Below are positions 1-9,299 of a DNA stretch of 64,000 bases, one piece after another. The number at the start of each line of letters is the position of its first letter. Positions within the stretch are counted from its first letter, which is position 1. The translations under genes were made by a program, and so were the position numbers. Under the pieces are notes generated by a model. It had not been told where the DNA came from. It saw only the letters and a program-made list of their open reading frames with translations, and did not search any database. This DNA comes from Gordonia hankookensis (GTDB lineage Bacteria; Actinomycetota; Actinomycetes; Mycobacteriales; Mycobacteriaceae), in NCBI RefSeq assembly GCF_014673215.1, contig NZ_JACWMS010000002.1, positions 124,001-188,000 of the forward strand, given 5' to 3'.

Positions 1-267
1 CCCGACGGTTGCTGCCTCGACGCCGACGGCGCGCTCTGGATCGCCGACGCGCTGGGCGCCCGTCTCGTCCGGGTCGTCGAGGGCGGCGACATCGTCGATG
101 AGGTCCCGGCGGGCACCGGCGTGTTCGCCTGCATGCTGGGCGGATCGGACGGGCGCACGTTGTTCGCCTGCGCCGCACCCGATTTCCACGAGGAAGCCCG
201 CAAGAACGCGCGCGAGGGAAGCCTCATCGCGATGTCGGTGGACGTACCCCACGCAGGAACGCCCTGA
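1..267 (+). CDS. SMP-30/gluconolactonase-like protein, C-terminal end
   Basis: The reading frame is open from base 1 and stops at TGA 265-267, so only the last 88 residues are visible. The piece has the 'D-x-DGALWIADA' and 'RVVEGG' strands typical of one blade of an SMP-30/gluconolactonase/LRE-like six-bladed propeller. These enzymes hydrolyse sugar lactones or related esters. The substrate cannot be told from this fragment. It is convergent with purL, with only 15 bases between the two stops. Confidence 0.6.
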   Translation, partial: PDGCCLDADGALWIADALGARLVRVVEGGDIVDEVPAGTGVFACMLGGSDGRTLFACAAPDFHEEARKNAREGSLIAMSVDVPHAGTP

Positions 268-282
268 AACCGGGCGGCCGTG

Positions 283-2571
283 TCAGCCGAACAAGGTCGG
301 CAGCGTGCCCTCGTAGACCTCGCGCAGTTCGGTGAGCGGGATCTCGAACTGATCCTGCACCGACACCGCGTCGCTGCCCTGATCCACCACGCCGACCCGG
401 GCCCACGGCATGCCGCGTGCGTCGAGCATCGAGGTGAATCGTGACTCCTCGGTGCGCGGCACCGCGACGACGGCTCGACCGGCCGACTCGGAGAACAGCC
501 ACACGAATGGATCGGCCCCCTCGGGAAGCAGGATCCGACAACCGGTCTCGCCGGCGAGCGCGGACTCGACGACCGCCTGGATGAGTCCGCCCTCGGACAG
601 GTCGTGCGCAGCGGACACGAGACCGTCCCGGGAGGCCGCCATCAGGATGTCGGCCAGCAAGCGCTCGCGTTCGAGGTCGACCTGCGGCGGCACACCGCCG
701 AGATGGTCGTGGACGACCTGCGCCCAGATCGAGCCGTCGAACTCGTCGAGGGTCGATCCGAGCAGGATCAGGGTCTCCCCCGGCTCGGTACCGAAACCGG
801 TGGGGATGCGGCGATGCACGTCGTCGATCACACCCAGCACACCGACCACCGGCGTGGGCAGGATCGGGGTCGAGCCGGTCTGGTTGTAGAAGCTCACGTT
901 GCCGCCCGTCACCGGGATGCCCAGCTGCGCGCAGCCGTCGGCGAGCCCGCGCACGGCCTGCTGGAACTGCCACATCACCGCCGGGTCCTCGGGAGAACCG
1001 AAGTTCAGACAGTTCGTCACCGCCTTGGGTGCCGCACCCGACACCGCGACGTTCCGGTAGGCCTCGGCCAGCGCGAGCTGTGCGCCGCGGTAGGGATCGA
1101 GGAAGGTGTAGCGACCCGACGCGTCGGTCGCCAGCGCGATGCCGCGGCCCGAGCTCTCGTCGATCCGGATCATGCCGGAGTCGGCGTTCTCGGCGAGCAC
1201 GGTGTTGCCGCGGACGTACCTGTCGTACTGCTCAGTGATGAACTTGCGGCTGCACAGGGCAGGCGAGCCGAGCATCTGCAGGGTGGTCGCGCGCAGTTTC
1301 TCCGCGGTGTCCGGACGCGCCAGGTGTGCGGTCGTCGACTCGATGACGCCGTCCTGCCACTCGGGTCGCAGAACCGGACGATCGTAGACCGGACCGTCGT
1401 GGGCGACGGTGCGGGGCGGGACGTCGACGACGGTCTCACCGTGCCAGGTGATCTGCAGGTGTTCCCCGTCGGTGACCTCACCGATCACGGTGGCCAACAC
1501 GTCCCACTTCTTGCAGACCTCGAGGAACGCGTCCACGTTGTCGGGGGTGACCACGGCGCACATGCGTTCCTGCGACTCGCTGGAGAGCACCTCCGCCGGG
1601 GTCATGCCCTCGGCACGCATCGGCACCTTCTCCAGATCGATGTGCATGCCACCGTCGCCGGCGGCAGCGAGTTCCGAGGTCGCGCAGGACAGTCCGGCGC
1701 CGCCGAGATCCTGGATGCCGACGACCAGACCGGCGTGATAGAGCTCGAGGCAGCACTCGATGAGCACCTTCTCGGTGAACGGATCGCCGACCTGCACGCT
1801 CGGCAGCTTCTTGCGATTGGGACCGGCATTATCGCCGGAGTCGTCGAAGGTCTCCGACGCGAGCACCGACACGCCGCCGATGCCGTCGAGCCCGGTGCGC
1901 GCACCGAACAGGATGATCTTGTTGCCCGCTCCCGACGCGAACGCCAGATGCAGGTCCTCGGTCCGCAGCACGCCCGCACAGAGGGCGTTGACCAGCGGAT
2001 TACCGGCGTAGCTGGCGTCGAATACGGTTTCGCCGCCGACGTTGGGCAGTCCGAGGGAGTTCCCGTAGCCGCCGACACCGCGGACCACGCCGTCGACGAC
2101 GCGGCGGGTGTCGGGCGCGTCGGCCGGACCGAAGCGGAGCTGGTCCATGACCGCGATCGGACGTGCGCCCATCGCCATGATGTCGCGCACGATGCCGCCG
2201 ACACCGGTCGCGGCGCCCTGGTAGGGCTCGACATAGCTCGGGTGGTTGTGCGATTCGACCTTGAAGGTCACCGCCCACCCGTCCCCGACGTCGACGACAC
2301 CGGCGTTCTCACCGATGCCGGCCAGCATGCCTGCCCGCATCTCGTCGGTGGTGGTCTCTCCGAAGTAGCGCAGATGCACCTTCGACGACTTGTAGCTGCA
2401 ATGCTCGGACCACATGACCGAATACATCGCGAGCTCCGCATCGGTCGGCCGACGGCCCAGGATCTCGCGGATCCGGGCATACTCGTCGTCCTTGAGACCG
2501 AGTTCGCGGAACGGTTGGGGTTGATCTGGGCTGCCTGCAGCGGCTGAGACGGTATCCACCTGCGCATTCAC
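283..2571 (-). CDS. purL: phosphoribosylformylglycinamidine synthase subunit PurL
   Basis: Converts FGAR to FGAM with ATP and ammonia in purine synthesis, in the cytoplasm. It normally works with PurQ (glutaminase) and PurS, neither of which is in the window. At 762 residues it is the short actinobacterial/Bacillus type without a glutaminase domain. Visible signatures include WSEHCSYK at residues 54-61, VESHNHPS, and a second AIR-synthase-like half. The frame stays open further upstream, but I place the start at GTG 2571: a TACACT -10 box lies 7 bases before it, the spacing of a leaderless actinobacterial start, and the length then fits the family. Its promoter region is shared with the divergent EccA-type gene. 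Confidence 0.95.
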   Translation of the reverse strand: MNAQVDTVSAAAGSPDQPQPFRELGLKDDEYARIREILGRRPTDAELAMYSVMWSEHCSYKSSKVHLRYFGETTTDEMRAGMLAGIGENAGVVDVGDGWAVTFKVESHNHPSYVEPYQGAATGVGGIVRDIMAMGARPIAVMDQLRFGPADAPDTRRVVDGVVRGVGGYGNSLGLPNVGGETVFDASYAGNPLVNALCAGVLRTEDLHLAFASGAGNKIILFGARTGLDGIGGVSVLASETFDDSGDNAGPNRKKLPSVQVGDPFTEKVLIECCLELYHAGLVVGIQDLGGAGLSCATSELAAAGDGGMHIDLEKVPMRAEGMTPAEVLSSESQERMCAVVTPDNVDAFLEVCKKWDVLATVIGEVTDGEHLQITWHGETVVDVPPRTVAHDGPVYDRPVLRPEWQDGVIESTTAHLARPDTAEKLRATTLQMLGSPALCSRKFITEQYDRYVRGNTVLAENADSGMIRIDESSGRGIALATDASGRYTFLDPYRGAQLALAEAYRNVAVSGAAPKAVTNCLNFGSPEDPAVMWQFQQAVRGLADGCAQLGIPVTGGNVSFYNQTGSTPILPTPVVGVLGVIDDVHRRIPTGFGTEPGETLILLGSTLDEFDGSIWAQVVHDHLGGVPPQVDLERERLLADILMAASRDGLVSAAHDLSEGGLIQAVVESALAGETGCRILLPEGADPFVWLFSESAGRAVVAVPRTEESRFTSMLDARGMPWARVGVVDQGSDAVSVQDQFEIPLTELREVYEGTLPTLFG

Positions 2572-2578
2572 TCTAGCC

Positions 2579-2584
2579 AGTGTA
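2579..2584 (-). promoter_or_regulatory. -10 box of leaderless purL
   Basis: TACACT on the minus strand, followed by 7 bases and then the GTG of purL. This fits TANNNT plus a +1 at the start codon. No Shine-Dalgarno sequence precedes the GTG. Confidence 0.55.
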
Positions 2585-2707
2585 GGTGAGGCACCATCTC
2601 GGGCGCGTGGTGGCGTGGCCCATGCCACCGCTAGGCTGACTTCGGACACGGACAGGTCGCCGACGTCGACGACGGCCTGCACGAGGCATGTATCTGGGGG
2701 GCCTGAG

Positions 2708-4504
2708 ATGGCAGACGTCCGCAAGGCGCGGCAACTGTTCGAACTCGGCGTGTTGTCGCTGGGCATCGCGGTCGAGGGTCAGGAACCGATCGACAATCGA
2801 CAGCAGGCGGCCAAGGCCTTCACCCGCGCCAGCGAATGGGACCCGACGATGGGCGACGCGTGGCTGGGCCGGCTGGCCTGTGGCGAGGACACCGACGAGA
2901 TCCTGCTCGCCCTGTACCGCAATCGCACCACCATCGGCCTCGAACAACGGCGTCTCGGGCTACCACACGGCACGCTGGCCGGGCGCTGGGTGGTGGGCGA
3001 CATCAGTTATCACCTCTCCGATGTCACCGAGGCCACCGCCGCCTACGCGTCGTCGTTGGCGCGCGGCAAGGACTTCGCCGGGGCCCAGGAGGTGCTGGAC
3101 GAGATCCCGGCGGCCCAACGCGTGCCGATCGTCGAGTTCGTGCAGGCGACCCTGTTCATGTCGACACAACGCTGGACGGATCTGTTGACCGCGCTGCGCC
3201 GCTCGGAGCGATGGGATGACACCTTCCTCCACGCCGCCGCAGACTTCATGGCCGGCACCGCGTGCATCCAGATGGGCATGTTCGGGGAAGGAATCCGACG
3301 ACTGCAGAAGGCCGTCGACGGCCCCATCCCGGCGCTCGCCACCGAGGCGATGGTCGCCCACGGTATGGCGCTGCGCGAGCAGGGGCAGGAGGAGAAGGCC
3401 CGTGCGTTGTTCGAGCAGGCGTACGCACGCAACCCGAACTCCATCGCGGGTCAGGCACTGAGATCTCCGAGCTTCCGCCTCGTGATCACCTCCCCCGACG
3501 AGATCGCCGAACGCCGCGACCCGTGGGACCCCCGGTCGGTCACCGACCCGGTCGAGACCCTCGTCGCAGATACCACCGGACAGCCCGAGATGGCGGAGAT
3601 GGTCGACGACGCCCAGCGTGAGCTCGGCGCTCAGATCGGCCTGGAATCCGTCAAACAACAAGTGGCGAAACTACAGTCGGCCGCAACCCTGGCGAAGGTC
3701 CGGGCCGATCGCGGACTGAACACCTCGGCGCGGAGCCTGCATCTCGCCTTCACCGGCCCACCGGGAACGGGCAAGACGACGGTGGCGCGGATCGTGGCCA
3801 AGATCTATTGCGGGCTCGGATTCATCAAGACGGACAAGGTGATCGAGGCGACACGTCGCGACCTCGTCGGCGAGCACCTGGGGTCGACAGCGCCCAAGAC
3901 GTCGGCGGTCATCGACTCGGCGATGGACGGGGTGCTGTTCATCGACGAGGCCTACACGTTGATCCAGCAGGGGTTGTCGGGCGGCGATGCGTTCGGCAAG
4001 GAGGCCGTCGACACCCTCCTGGCCAGGATGGAGGACGACCGCGACCGACTGGTGGTGATCATCGCAGGCTACGACTCCGAGATCGACCGTTTCCTGTCAT
4101 CCAACGACGGCCTCGCCTCCCGCTTCGCACGCCGCGTACGATTCGACTCCTACACTCCCGAGGAATTGGCCCGGATCGGTGAGTTCATTGCGCGCAAACG
4201 GGATTCGCTCCTCACCCCGGAGGCGGTCGCAGAGATCGAGTTGGCCTGTACCCCGCTCTACCACGATGTACGCGGCGAGGGGCCTGCGCGGCGACGGGCC
4301 AGCGACATCGCAGGCAACGGGCGCTTCATCCGCAACATCATCGAGGCCGCCGAAGAGGAGCGTGAGTACCGCCTCTCCGCTCTCGGCGATCTCGACTCCC
4401 TGTCACATGACGATCTGATGCGCGTCGAGGTGACCGACGTCCGAACCGCGTTGTCGGGGGTGCTGTCGGGTCTGCAGTTCAGCCATAACCGATCGATGCG
4501 ATGA
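2708..4504 (+). CDS. EccA-like TPR/AAA+ ATPase (CbbX/CfxQ type)
   Basis: A 598-residue protein with an N-terminal TPR-like helical domain (about 1-280) and a C-terminal AAA+ domain. It has Walker [10 protein letters not shown] at 350-358 and Walker [11 protein letters not shown] at about 409-418. This layout and length match EccA, the cytosolic ATPase that acts on EspC-type substrates of type VII (ESX) secretion. No EsxA/B, EccB-E, MycP or PE/PPE gene lies nearby, so the ESX link rests on family only. I chose ATG 2708, preceded by a GGGGGG-rich ribosome site; the frame extends 31 codons upstream without family-like sequence. A TAGGCT box at 2632-2637 may be its -10. The 3' end overlaps the convergent TetR gene by 26 bases. 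Confidence 0.8.
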   Translation: MADVRKARQLFELGVLSLGIAVEGQEPIDNRQQAAKAFTRASEWDPTMGDAWLGRLACGEDTDEILLALYRNRTTIGLEQRRLGLPHGTLAGRWVVGDISYHLSDVTEATAAYASSLARGKDFAGAQEVLDEIPAAQRVPIVEFVQATLFMSTQRWTDLLTALRRSERWDDTFLHAAADFMAGTACIQMGMFGEGIRRLQKAVDGPIPALATEAMVAHGMALREQGQEEKARALFEQAYARNPNSIAGQALRSPSFRLVITSPDEIAERRDPWDPRSVTDPVETLVADTTGQPEMAEMVDDAQRELGAQIGLESVKQQVAKLQSAATLAKVRADRGLNTSARSLHLAFTGPPGTGKTTVARIVAKIYCGLGFIKTDKVIEATRRDLVGEHLGSTAPKTSAVIDSAMDGVLFIDEAYTLIQQGLSGGDAFGKEAVDTLLARMEDDRDRLVVIIAGYDSEIDRFLSSNDGLASRFARRVRFDSYTPEELARIGEFIARKRDSLLTPEAVAEIELACTPLYHDVRGEGPARRRASDIAGNGRFIRNIIEAAEEEREYRLSALGDLDSLSHDDLMRVEVTDVRTALSGVLSGLQFSHNRSMR

Positions 4505-5105
4505 CGTGGTGCCGGTGGGGCTCCCCCTCCAGCTTGTGGAGGTACCGCTCGATGAACTCGAACGTCTCACGATGCCCCTTCTCGAACCCCAGCCACTTCT
4601 CCATCATGACCAGCCGGGACACGCTGGTGATGATGACGATCAGCACCTCTGCCGGCAGCTCCCGCGAACTCACGCCGTAGGTGGGTAGCAACTTCGTGAT
4701 CGCCTCCTGCGCCTGGTCACGGAGTTGCTCCGAGTAGCGGGCGATCTCGGTGCGGAGTTCCTTCCGGTGATTGGCGAGCGCGAGGAGCTCGGTCGTGAAC
4801 TGGGAAACCGACGGGTCGATGCTGAACTGCCACAGCGCCCACAGCGGCTGCGGCGACTCGAGCAGGGCACGCTGTTGTTCCAGCCCCTGATCGGCCCGGC
4901 GCCGGAACATCTCCAGGAACAGCTCGTCCATCGTGCGGAAGTAGTAGTGCACGAGTTGCGGCTTCAGACCGGCGGCCTGCGCGACCTTCCGTGAAGTGAC
5001 TGCGGCATAGCCACTTTCGAGCATGAGAACCTCAGCCGCATCCAACAGGATCGACCTGTTCTTTGCCTCAACCGATCCGAATCTGCGCTCGTTCACACTC
5101 TCCAC
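4479..5105 (-). CDS. TetR-family transcriptional regulator
   Basis: A 208-residue one-domain TetR protein. The DNA-binding helix-turn-helix is around residues 24-60, with the typical 'VTSRKVAQAAGL' and 'HYYFRTMDELF' pattern. The C-terminal ligand domain is not diagnostic. It is transcribed divergently from the P450-SDR-mce operon across a 206-base gap holding two inverted repeats, so it is the obvious candidate regulator of that operon and of itself. Its sequence does not resemble KstR as I remember it. The inducer is unknown. Confidence 0.85.
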   Translation of the reverse strand: MESVNERRFGSVEAKNRSILLDAAEVLMLESGYAAVTSRKVAQAAGLKPQLVHYYFRTMDELFLEMFRRRADQGLEQQRALLESPQPLWALWQFSIDPSVSQFTTELLALANHRKELRTEIARYSEQLRDQAQEAITKLLPTYGVSSRELPAEVLIVIITSVSRLVMMEKWLGFEKGHRETFEFIERYLHKLEGEPHRHHVIASIGYG

Positions 5106-5195
5106 CTCTCCTGTCGCGCCCCGGACTCACCCTAAACCGGAAACGGGATATGTCCATTTTGAGAATGTGATCTTGACCTCACTGATCGGAGCATG

Positions 5196-5232
5196 GTAAC
5201 AAGTATTACACCCCGCTGAGCACTCGCTCAGC
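5196..5232. promoter_or_regulatory. candidate TetR operators between tetR and the P450-mce operon
   Basis: Two inverted repeats sit close together. GTAACAAGTATTAC (5196-5209) is an imperfect palindrome. GCTGAGC-ACTC-GCTCAGC (5215-5232) is perfect in its 7-base arms. A TTGACC element at 5173-5178 lies upstream and could be a -35 for the rightward promoter, placing both repeats in the -10/+1 area, where a repressor would block transcription. Inference from position and symmetry only. Confidence 0.45.
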
Positions 5233-5311
5233 ATCTTTACCCAGGGTTCCCAGCCAACACAGCCCTTACGCACCCTCTCCCTGACGAGAGTTGCCGCACA
5301 GGAGGTTTCCG

Positions 5312-6589
5312 GTGAGCGATCTGACCGAACTGAATTACTTCACCGACGAGAGCCTGGTTCCCGACCCATACCCCTACTTCGACGAGCTGCGCAGCAAGTG
5401 CCCCGTGACCAAGGAGCCTCATTTCGGCGTCCTCGCGATCACCGGCCACGCGGAGGCGGTGACCGTCCTCAAGGACCCCGCCACGTTCTCGTCCTGCCTC
5501 GCCGCCACCGGCCCCTTTCCGGGCCTGCCGTTCGAACCCGAGGGCGATGACGTCGGCGAGCTCATCGACCAGCATCGCGACGAATTGCCCCTGCACGAGC
5601 ACATGGTGACCATGGATCCCCCGGACCACAGCCGTGCTCGTAGTCTGCTGAGCCGCCTCCTCACGCCGCGGCGGATCCAGGAGAACGAGGAGTTCATGTG
5701 GAAGCTGGCCGACGAGTACATCGAGGAGTTCGTTGCCAACGGTGAGTGCGAACTCATGTCGGACTTCGCAAAACCTTTCTCACTCTTGGTTATCGCCGAT
5801 CTGCTCGGCGTTCCGGAAGAAGACCACGAGGAGTTCCGCACCGTTCTGGGCGCGCCACGTAAGGGGGCCCGGCCGGGCGCCCTGGACTCGGAGGTCATGT
5901 CCGACAACCCGCTGCAGTGGCTCGACGACAAGTTCACGAAGTACATCGAGGACCGCCGCGCAACACCCCGTGGCGACGTCCTCACCGCCCTGGCCGAATC
6001 GAAGTACAAGGACGGCAGCACACCCGAGGTCGTCGAGGTGGTGCGCACCGCAACATTCCTCTTCGCCGCGGGCCAGGAGACCACCACCAAGCTGATCAGC
6101 GCCGCGCTCCGGGTGATCGGTGAACGACCCGACATCCAGCAGCGACTGCGCGACGAGCCGGAGCTGATCCCGATCTTCATCGAGGAGACACTGCGACTCG
6201 AGAGCCCGGTCAAGAGCGGCTTCCGGGTGGCGCGCAAGACCACCACGGTCGGCGAGACCGCCGTGCCCGCCGGCACGACGCTGATGTTCTGTCCGGGCGC
6301 TGCCAATCGCGACCCCGACCACTTCCCGGACCCGAACACCTTCGATCTCGAGCGCACCAATGTGCGTGAGCACCTGACCTTCGGCCGCGGGATCCATTCG
6401 TGCCCGGGTAGCCCGCTCGCCCGCATCGAGGGCCGCGTCACCGTCGAGCGCTTCTTGGCCCGCATGGCCGACATCCGCGTGTCCGAACAACACCACGGTC
6501 ACAACGGCCACCGCCATTACGACTTCGAACCGACCTACATCCTGCGTGGTCTCACCACCCTGCACCTCGATTTCACCCCGAAGGCCTGA
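5312..6589 (+). CDS. cytochrome P450
   Basis: A 425-residue soluble bacterial P450. The oxygen-binding I-helix motif A-G-Q-E-T-T is at 253-258, E-T-L-R at 292-295, and the haem loop FGRGIHSCPG starts at 357 with ligand Cys364. Start GTG 5312 follows GGAGG with 6 bases between. The gene is first in a unit with an SDR (gap 9 bases) and the mce operon (gap 113 bases). A hydroxylation-then-oxidation pair feeding on the lipid imported by the Mce system is a reasonable guess. I cannot assign the CYP family or substrate. A redox partner ferredoxin is not encoded nearby. Confidence 0.92.
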   Translation: MSDLTELNYFTDESLVPDPYPYFDELRSKCPVTKEPHFGVLAITGHAEAVTVLKDPATFSSCLAATGPFPGLPFEPEGDDVGELIDQHRDELPLHEHMVTMDPPDHSRARSLLSRLLTPRRIQENEEFMWKLADEYIEEFVANGECELMSDFAKPFSLLVIADLLGVPEEDHEEFRTVLGAPRKGARPGALDSEVMSDNPLQWLDDKFTKYIEDRRATPRGDVLTALAESKYKDGSTPEVVEVVRTATFLFAAGQETTTKLISAALRVIGERPDIQQRLRDEPELIPIFIEETLRLESPVKSGFRVARKTTTVGETAVPAGTTLMFCPGAANRDPDHFPDPNTFDLERTNVREHLTFGRGIHSCPGSPLARIEGRVTVERFLARMADIRVSEQHHGHNGHRHYDFEPTYILRGLTTLHLDFTPKA

Positions 6590-6598
6590 GGAGCAGAC

Positions 6599-7366
6599 AT
6601 GCCGACCACAACTGCGACAGCCACCATCCGCACCAGCGTCGTCACCGGTGGAGGATCGGGGATCGGGCAGTCCGTCGCCGAGCATCTCGCGGCGGCCGGA
6701 CATCGCGTCGGTGTCCTCGACCAGAACGCCGACGCCGCCGAGAAGGTGGCTGCCGACCTCCGCGCCAGTGGTGCCGAGGCCCTCGCCCAAGCCGTGGACG
6801 TGAGCGACCGGACTGCGGTGGAGAAGGCCATGGGTGTGGTCCGGGAGAGGTTCGGCCCCATCGAGATCCTGGTGACCAGCGCAGGCATCGAATCGCAGAT
6901 GCCCTATCCGGAGATCGCGCAGGACGAGTGGGACCGCATCATCGCGGTGAATCTGACCGGCACGTTCAACTGCACGCAGTCGGTCATCGGCGACATGCAG
7001 GCCGGCCAATGGGGACGCATCGTGACGATCTCATCCTCCAGCGCCCAGTCCGGCGCTCCCGAACGCGCCCACTACGTGGCGTCCAAGGGCGGTGTCATCG
7101 GGCTGACCAAGGCACTGGCATTCGAATACGCGCCGCATGGCATCACCGTCAACACGATCCCGCCGTCGATCATCGCGACGCCGATGGCCGAGAAGGCCGT
7201 CGAGGCAGGCCTGGTACCCGCGATCGAGGACCTCGCAGCCATGACACCGGTACGCCGAGCGGGACTGCCGGGCGATGTCGCGGCCGCGGCAGCGTTCCTG
7301 TGCTCGGATCAGGCCGGCTTCATCACCGGACAGGCCATCGGCGTCAACGGCGGTTGGTACATCTGA
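6599..7366 (+). CDS. short-chain dehydrogenase/reductase
   Basis: A 255-residue classical SDR with the Rossmann TGGGSGIG nucleotide loop near the N-terminus, NLTGTF after the fourth strand, and the catalytic Ser plus Tyr-x-x-x-Lys (YVASK). It most resembles 3-oxoacyl-ACP or alcohol dehydrogenase-like SDRs. It follows the P450 by 9 bases and has a GAGGAG ribosome site, so co-translation is likely. It may oxidise an alcohol made by the P450, but this is inference. The start ATG 6599 gives the usual length. Confidence 0.88.
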   Translation: MPTTTATATIRTSVVTGGGSGIGQSVAEHLAAAGHRVGVLDQNADAAEKVAADLRASGAEALAQAVDVSDRTAVEKAMGVVRERFGPIEILVTSAGIESQMPYPEIAQDEWDRIIAVNLTGTFNCTQSVIGDMQAGQWGRIVTISSSSAQSGAPERAHYVASKGGVIGLTKALAFEYAPHGITVNTIPPSIIATPMAEKAVEAGLVPAIEDLAAMTPVRRAGLPGDVAAAAAFLCSDQAGFITGQAIGVNGGWYI

Positions 7367-7479
7367 CGCTCGACTTTCCCGAGTGAGCACCCTCAGCCCG
7401 GGGTGCGCACCCCTGACCATCACCGCCGATGGTCTGGCCTCCGCATGCCGAGGATGAACCGGGCCCGAGAGGGGGAACG

Positions 7480-8445
7480 GTGTCCACCGTCAACAGCGAC
7501 ATCACCAGGCACGTCGCCCCTGCCGACGATGATGCGCCGACCCGGCCGATCTCCGCCGGTGGCGTCGACCACTCGTCTCCCCCGCGGTCCGGGCCACCAC
7601 CGACGCCCGAGACGACACCCAGGGCCACCGACGAGATCACCTCGTGGATGGCCGGTTATGTGCACCGCCACCCGCGGGCATCACTGGAAACCGTTGGCGG
7701 CCAGTTCGTCCTGGGCATCCGCGCGATCCAGCACCTCATCGTCGATCTCCTGACGTTCCGGTTCCCGGTCAAGGAGTTCATCCGGCAGTCGACCTTCATG
7801 GCCTCGGCCTCGGCGCTGCCGACGATCTTCGTCGCCATTCCCATCGGCATGACCTTGTCGATCCAGTTCGCGCTCCTGGCAGGTCAGGTCGGCGCGACGT
7901 CGCTCGCAGGTGCGGCGAGCGGCCTCGCCGTGATCCGGCAGGGCGCGCCGATGGTCTCGGCTCTCCTGATGGCCTCGGCGGCGGGCTCCGCCGTCTGCGC
8001 AGACCTCGGTTCCCGAAAGATCCGCGACGAGATCGACGCCATGGAGGTGATGGGTCTCTCGGTGATCCGGAGGCTGGTCGTCCCACGATTGGCGGCGGCG
8101 ATCCTGGTCAGTACCGCACTGACGGGAGTCGTCTGCTTCGTCGGCTTCCTGTCCGGCTACCTGTTCAACACGTTCGTCCAGAACGGGACGCCGGGCACGT
8201 TCGTCACCACCTTCGCCTCGTTCGCGACGCTCTCCGACTTTTACCTGACGATCGTGAAATCCATTGTGTTCGGTGCGATCGTGGCGATCGTGGCATGCCA
8301 GAAGGGACTGACCACCCGTGGCGGTCCCGCTGGCGTCGCCAACTCCGTCAACGCCACCGTGGTCGCCTCCATCATCCTGCTCATGCTGGTCAACGTCGGC
8401 TTCACACAGATGTACGTACTGCTCTTCCCGAGGACGGGGTTCTGA
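7480..8445 (+). CDS. yrbEA: MlaE/YrbE-family Mce permease A
   Basis: The first of two integral-membrane permease subunits of a Mce lipid importer; these pair with an MceG-type ATPase (not in the window). It has 321 residues. About 60 Pro/Thr-rich N-terminal residues precede the MlaE domain, with several hydrophobic segments and the conserved EIDAMEVMG loop contacting the ATPase. I chose GTG 7480, which has a G-rich ribosome site at about 7467-7475; 17 further in-frame codons lie upstream. The stop overlaps the start of yrbEB (TGATG). Confidence 0.9.
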   Translation: MSTVNSDITRHVAPADDDAPTRPISAGGVDHSSPPRSGPPPTPETTPRATDEITSWMAGYVHRHPRASLETVGGQFVLGIRAIQHLIVDLLTFRFPVKEFIRQSTFMASASALPTIFVAIPIGMTLSIQFALLAGQVGATSLAGAASGLAVIRQGAPMVSALLMASAAGSAVCADLGSRKIRDEIDAMEVMGLSVIRRLVVPRLAAAILVSTALTGVVCFVGFLSGYLFNTFVQNGTPGTFVTTFASFATLSDFYLTIVKSIVFGAIVAIVACQKGLTTRGGPAGVANSVNATVVASIILLMLVNVGFTQMYVLLFPRTGF

Positions 8446-9299
8446 TGGCGGCAACGTACTACCCGACCGGGCTCCGCCCTCTCGTCCGCGCGACCGACGC
8501 GGTCGGGAGCGTCATCCTCCGCATCGGGCACCTCGCCGCGTTCCTCGGCCGCGCACTCGTCTCCATCCCTACAGCCCTGCGCCACTATCGCAAGGAGTGC
8601 CTGCGCATTCTCTCCGATGTCACCTGGGGCAACGGCTCCATCGTGGTCGGCGGCGGAACCGCGGGCGTGATCATCGTCCTCGGCGGCGCCGCAGGCGCGA
8701 TCGTGGGCATCGAGGGCTACAACGCGTTGCACCTGCTCGGCATGGAGCCGGCGACCGGCATGGTCGCCTCCACCGCCACCACACGCGAACTCGCACCGAT
8801 CATGGCGTCCTTGGCCTTTGCCGCACAGGCGGGCTGTCGCTTCACCGCTCAACTGGGGGCCATGCGCATCTCCGAGGAGATCGATGCGCTCGAGGCCCTC
8901 GCGATCCGGCCGATTCCCTACCTCGTCTCGACCCGCCTGTTCGCCTCCATCGTCGCCGTGATCCCGCTCTACCTGGTCTGTCTCGCGGTCAACTACGTGT
9001 CCGTCCAACTCGTCGTCGGACTGAGCGGCGGGTTGTCGGGCGGTACGTATCAGCACTACTTCGAGCTGGTCCTCAACCCCACCGACATCATGTACTCGTT
9101 GATCAAGGCTGTGATCTTCGTGGTCATCACCACCACCATCCAGTGCTACTACGGTTTTTATGCCCACGGCGGCCCGCAGGGTGTCGGCACCGCGTCCGGC
9201 CGTGCGATGCGAGCCAGCATCTCGGTGATGATCGTCGCCAATCTCCTTCTCACCGTGGCATTCTGGGGAGTCGGAAGCGGAGCAAGGTTGAGCGGATGA
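8445..9299 (+). CDS. yrbEB: MlaE/YrbE-family Mce permease B
   Basis: The second permease subunit, 284 residues, with the same MlaE domain: ISEEIDALEALAIRP coupling loop and about five to six membrane segments. The start ATG 8445 overlaps the stop of the preceding gene by one base. The stop overlaps mceA by four bases. The frame is open far upstream, but that stretch is yrbEA read out of frame. Confidence 0.92.
   Translation: MAATYYPTGLRPLVRATDAVGSVILRIGHLAAFLGRALVSIPTALRHYRKECLRILSDVTWGNGSIVVGGGTAGVIIVLGGAAGAIVGIEGYNALHLLGMEPATGMVASTATTRELAPIMASLAFAAQAGCRFTAQLGAMRISEEIDALEALAIRPIPYLVSTRLFASIVAVIPLYLVCLAVNYVSVQLVVGLSGGLSGGTYQHYFELVLNPTDIMYSLIKAVIFVVITTTIQCYYGFYAHGGPQGVGTASGRAMRASISVMIVANLLLTVAFWGVGSGARLSG

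Noticed and set aside
604..2547. 647-residue plus-strand frame antisense to purL
   Set aside because: His/Arg/Gly-rich translation of the opposite strand of a clear purL; no family features, a by-product of high GC.
2572..2766. N-terminal extension of PurL up to 2766
   Set aside because: No family similarity, would cross the divergent promoter, and the leaderless GTG at 2571 gives the right length.
4479..5105. TetR gene as KstR
   Set aside because: Its N-terminal domain does not match KstR as I know it, and the KstR-like boxes found are elsewhere, not in its own control gap.
7644..8444. Upstream frame suggesting a fused YrbEA-YrbEB protein
   Set aside because: The first part is yrbEA read out of frame; the true yrbEB start is the TGATG overlap at 8445.
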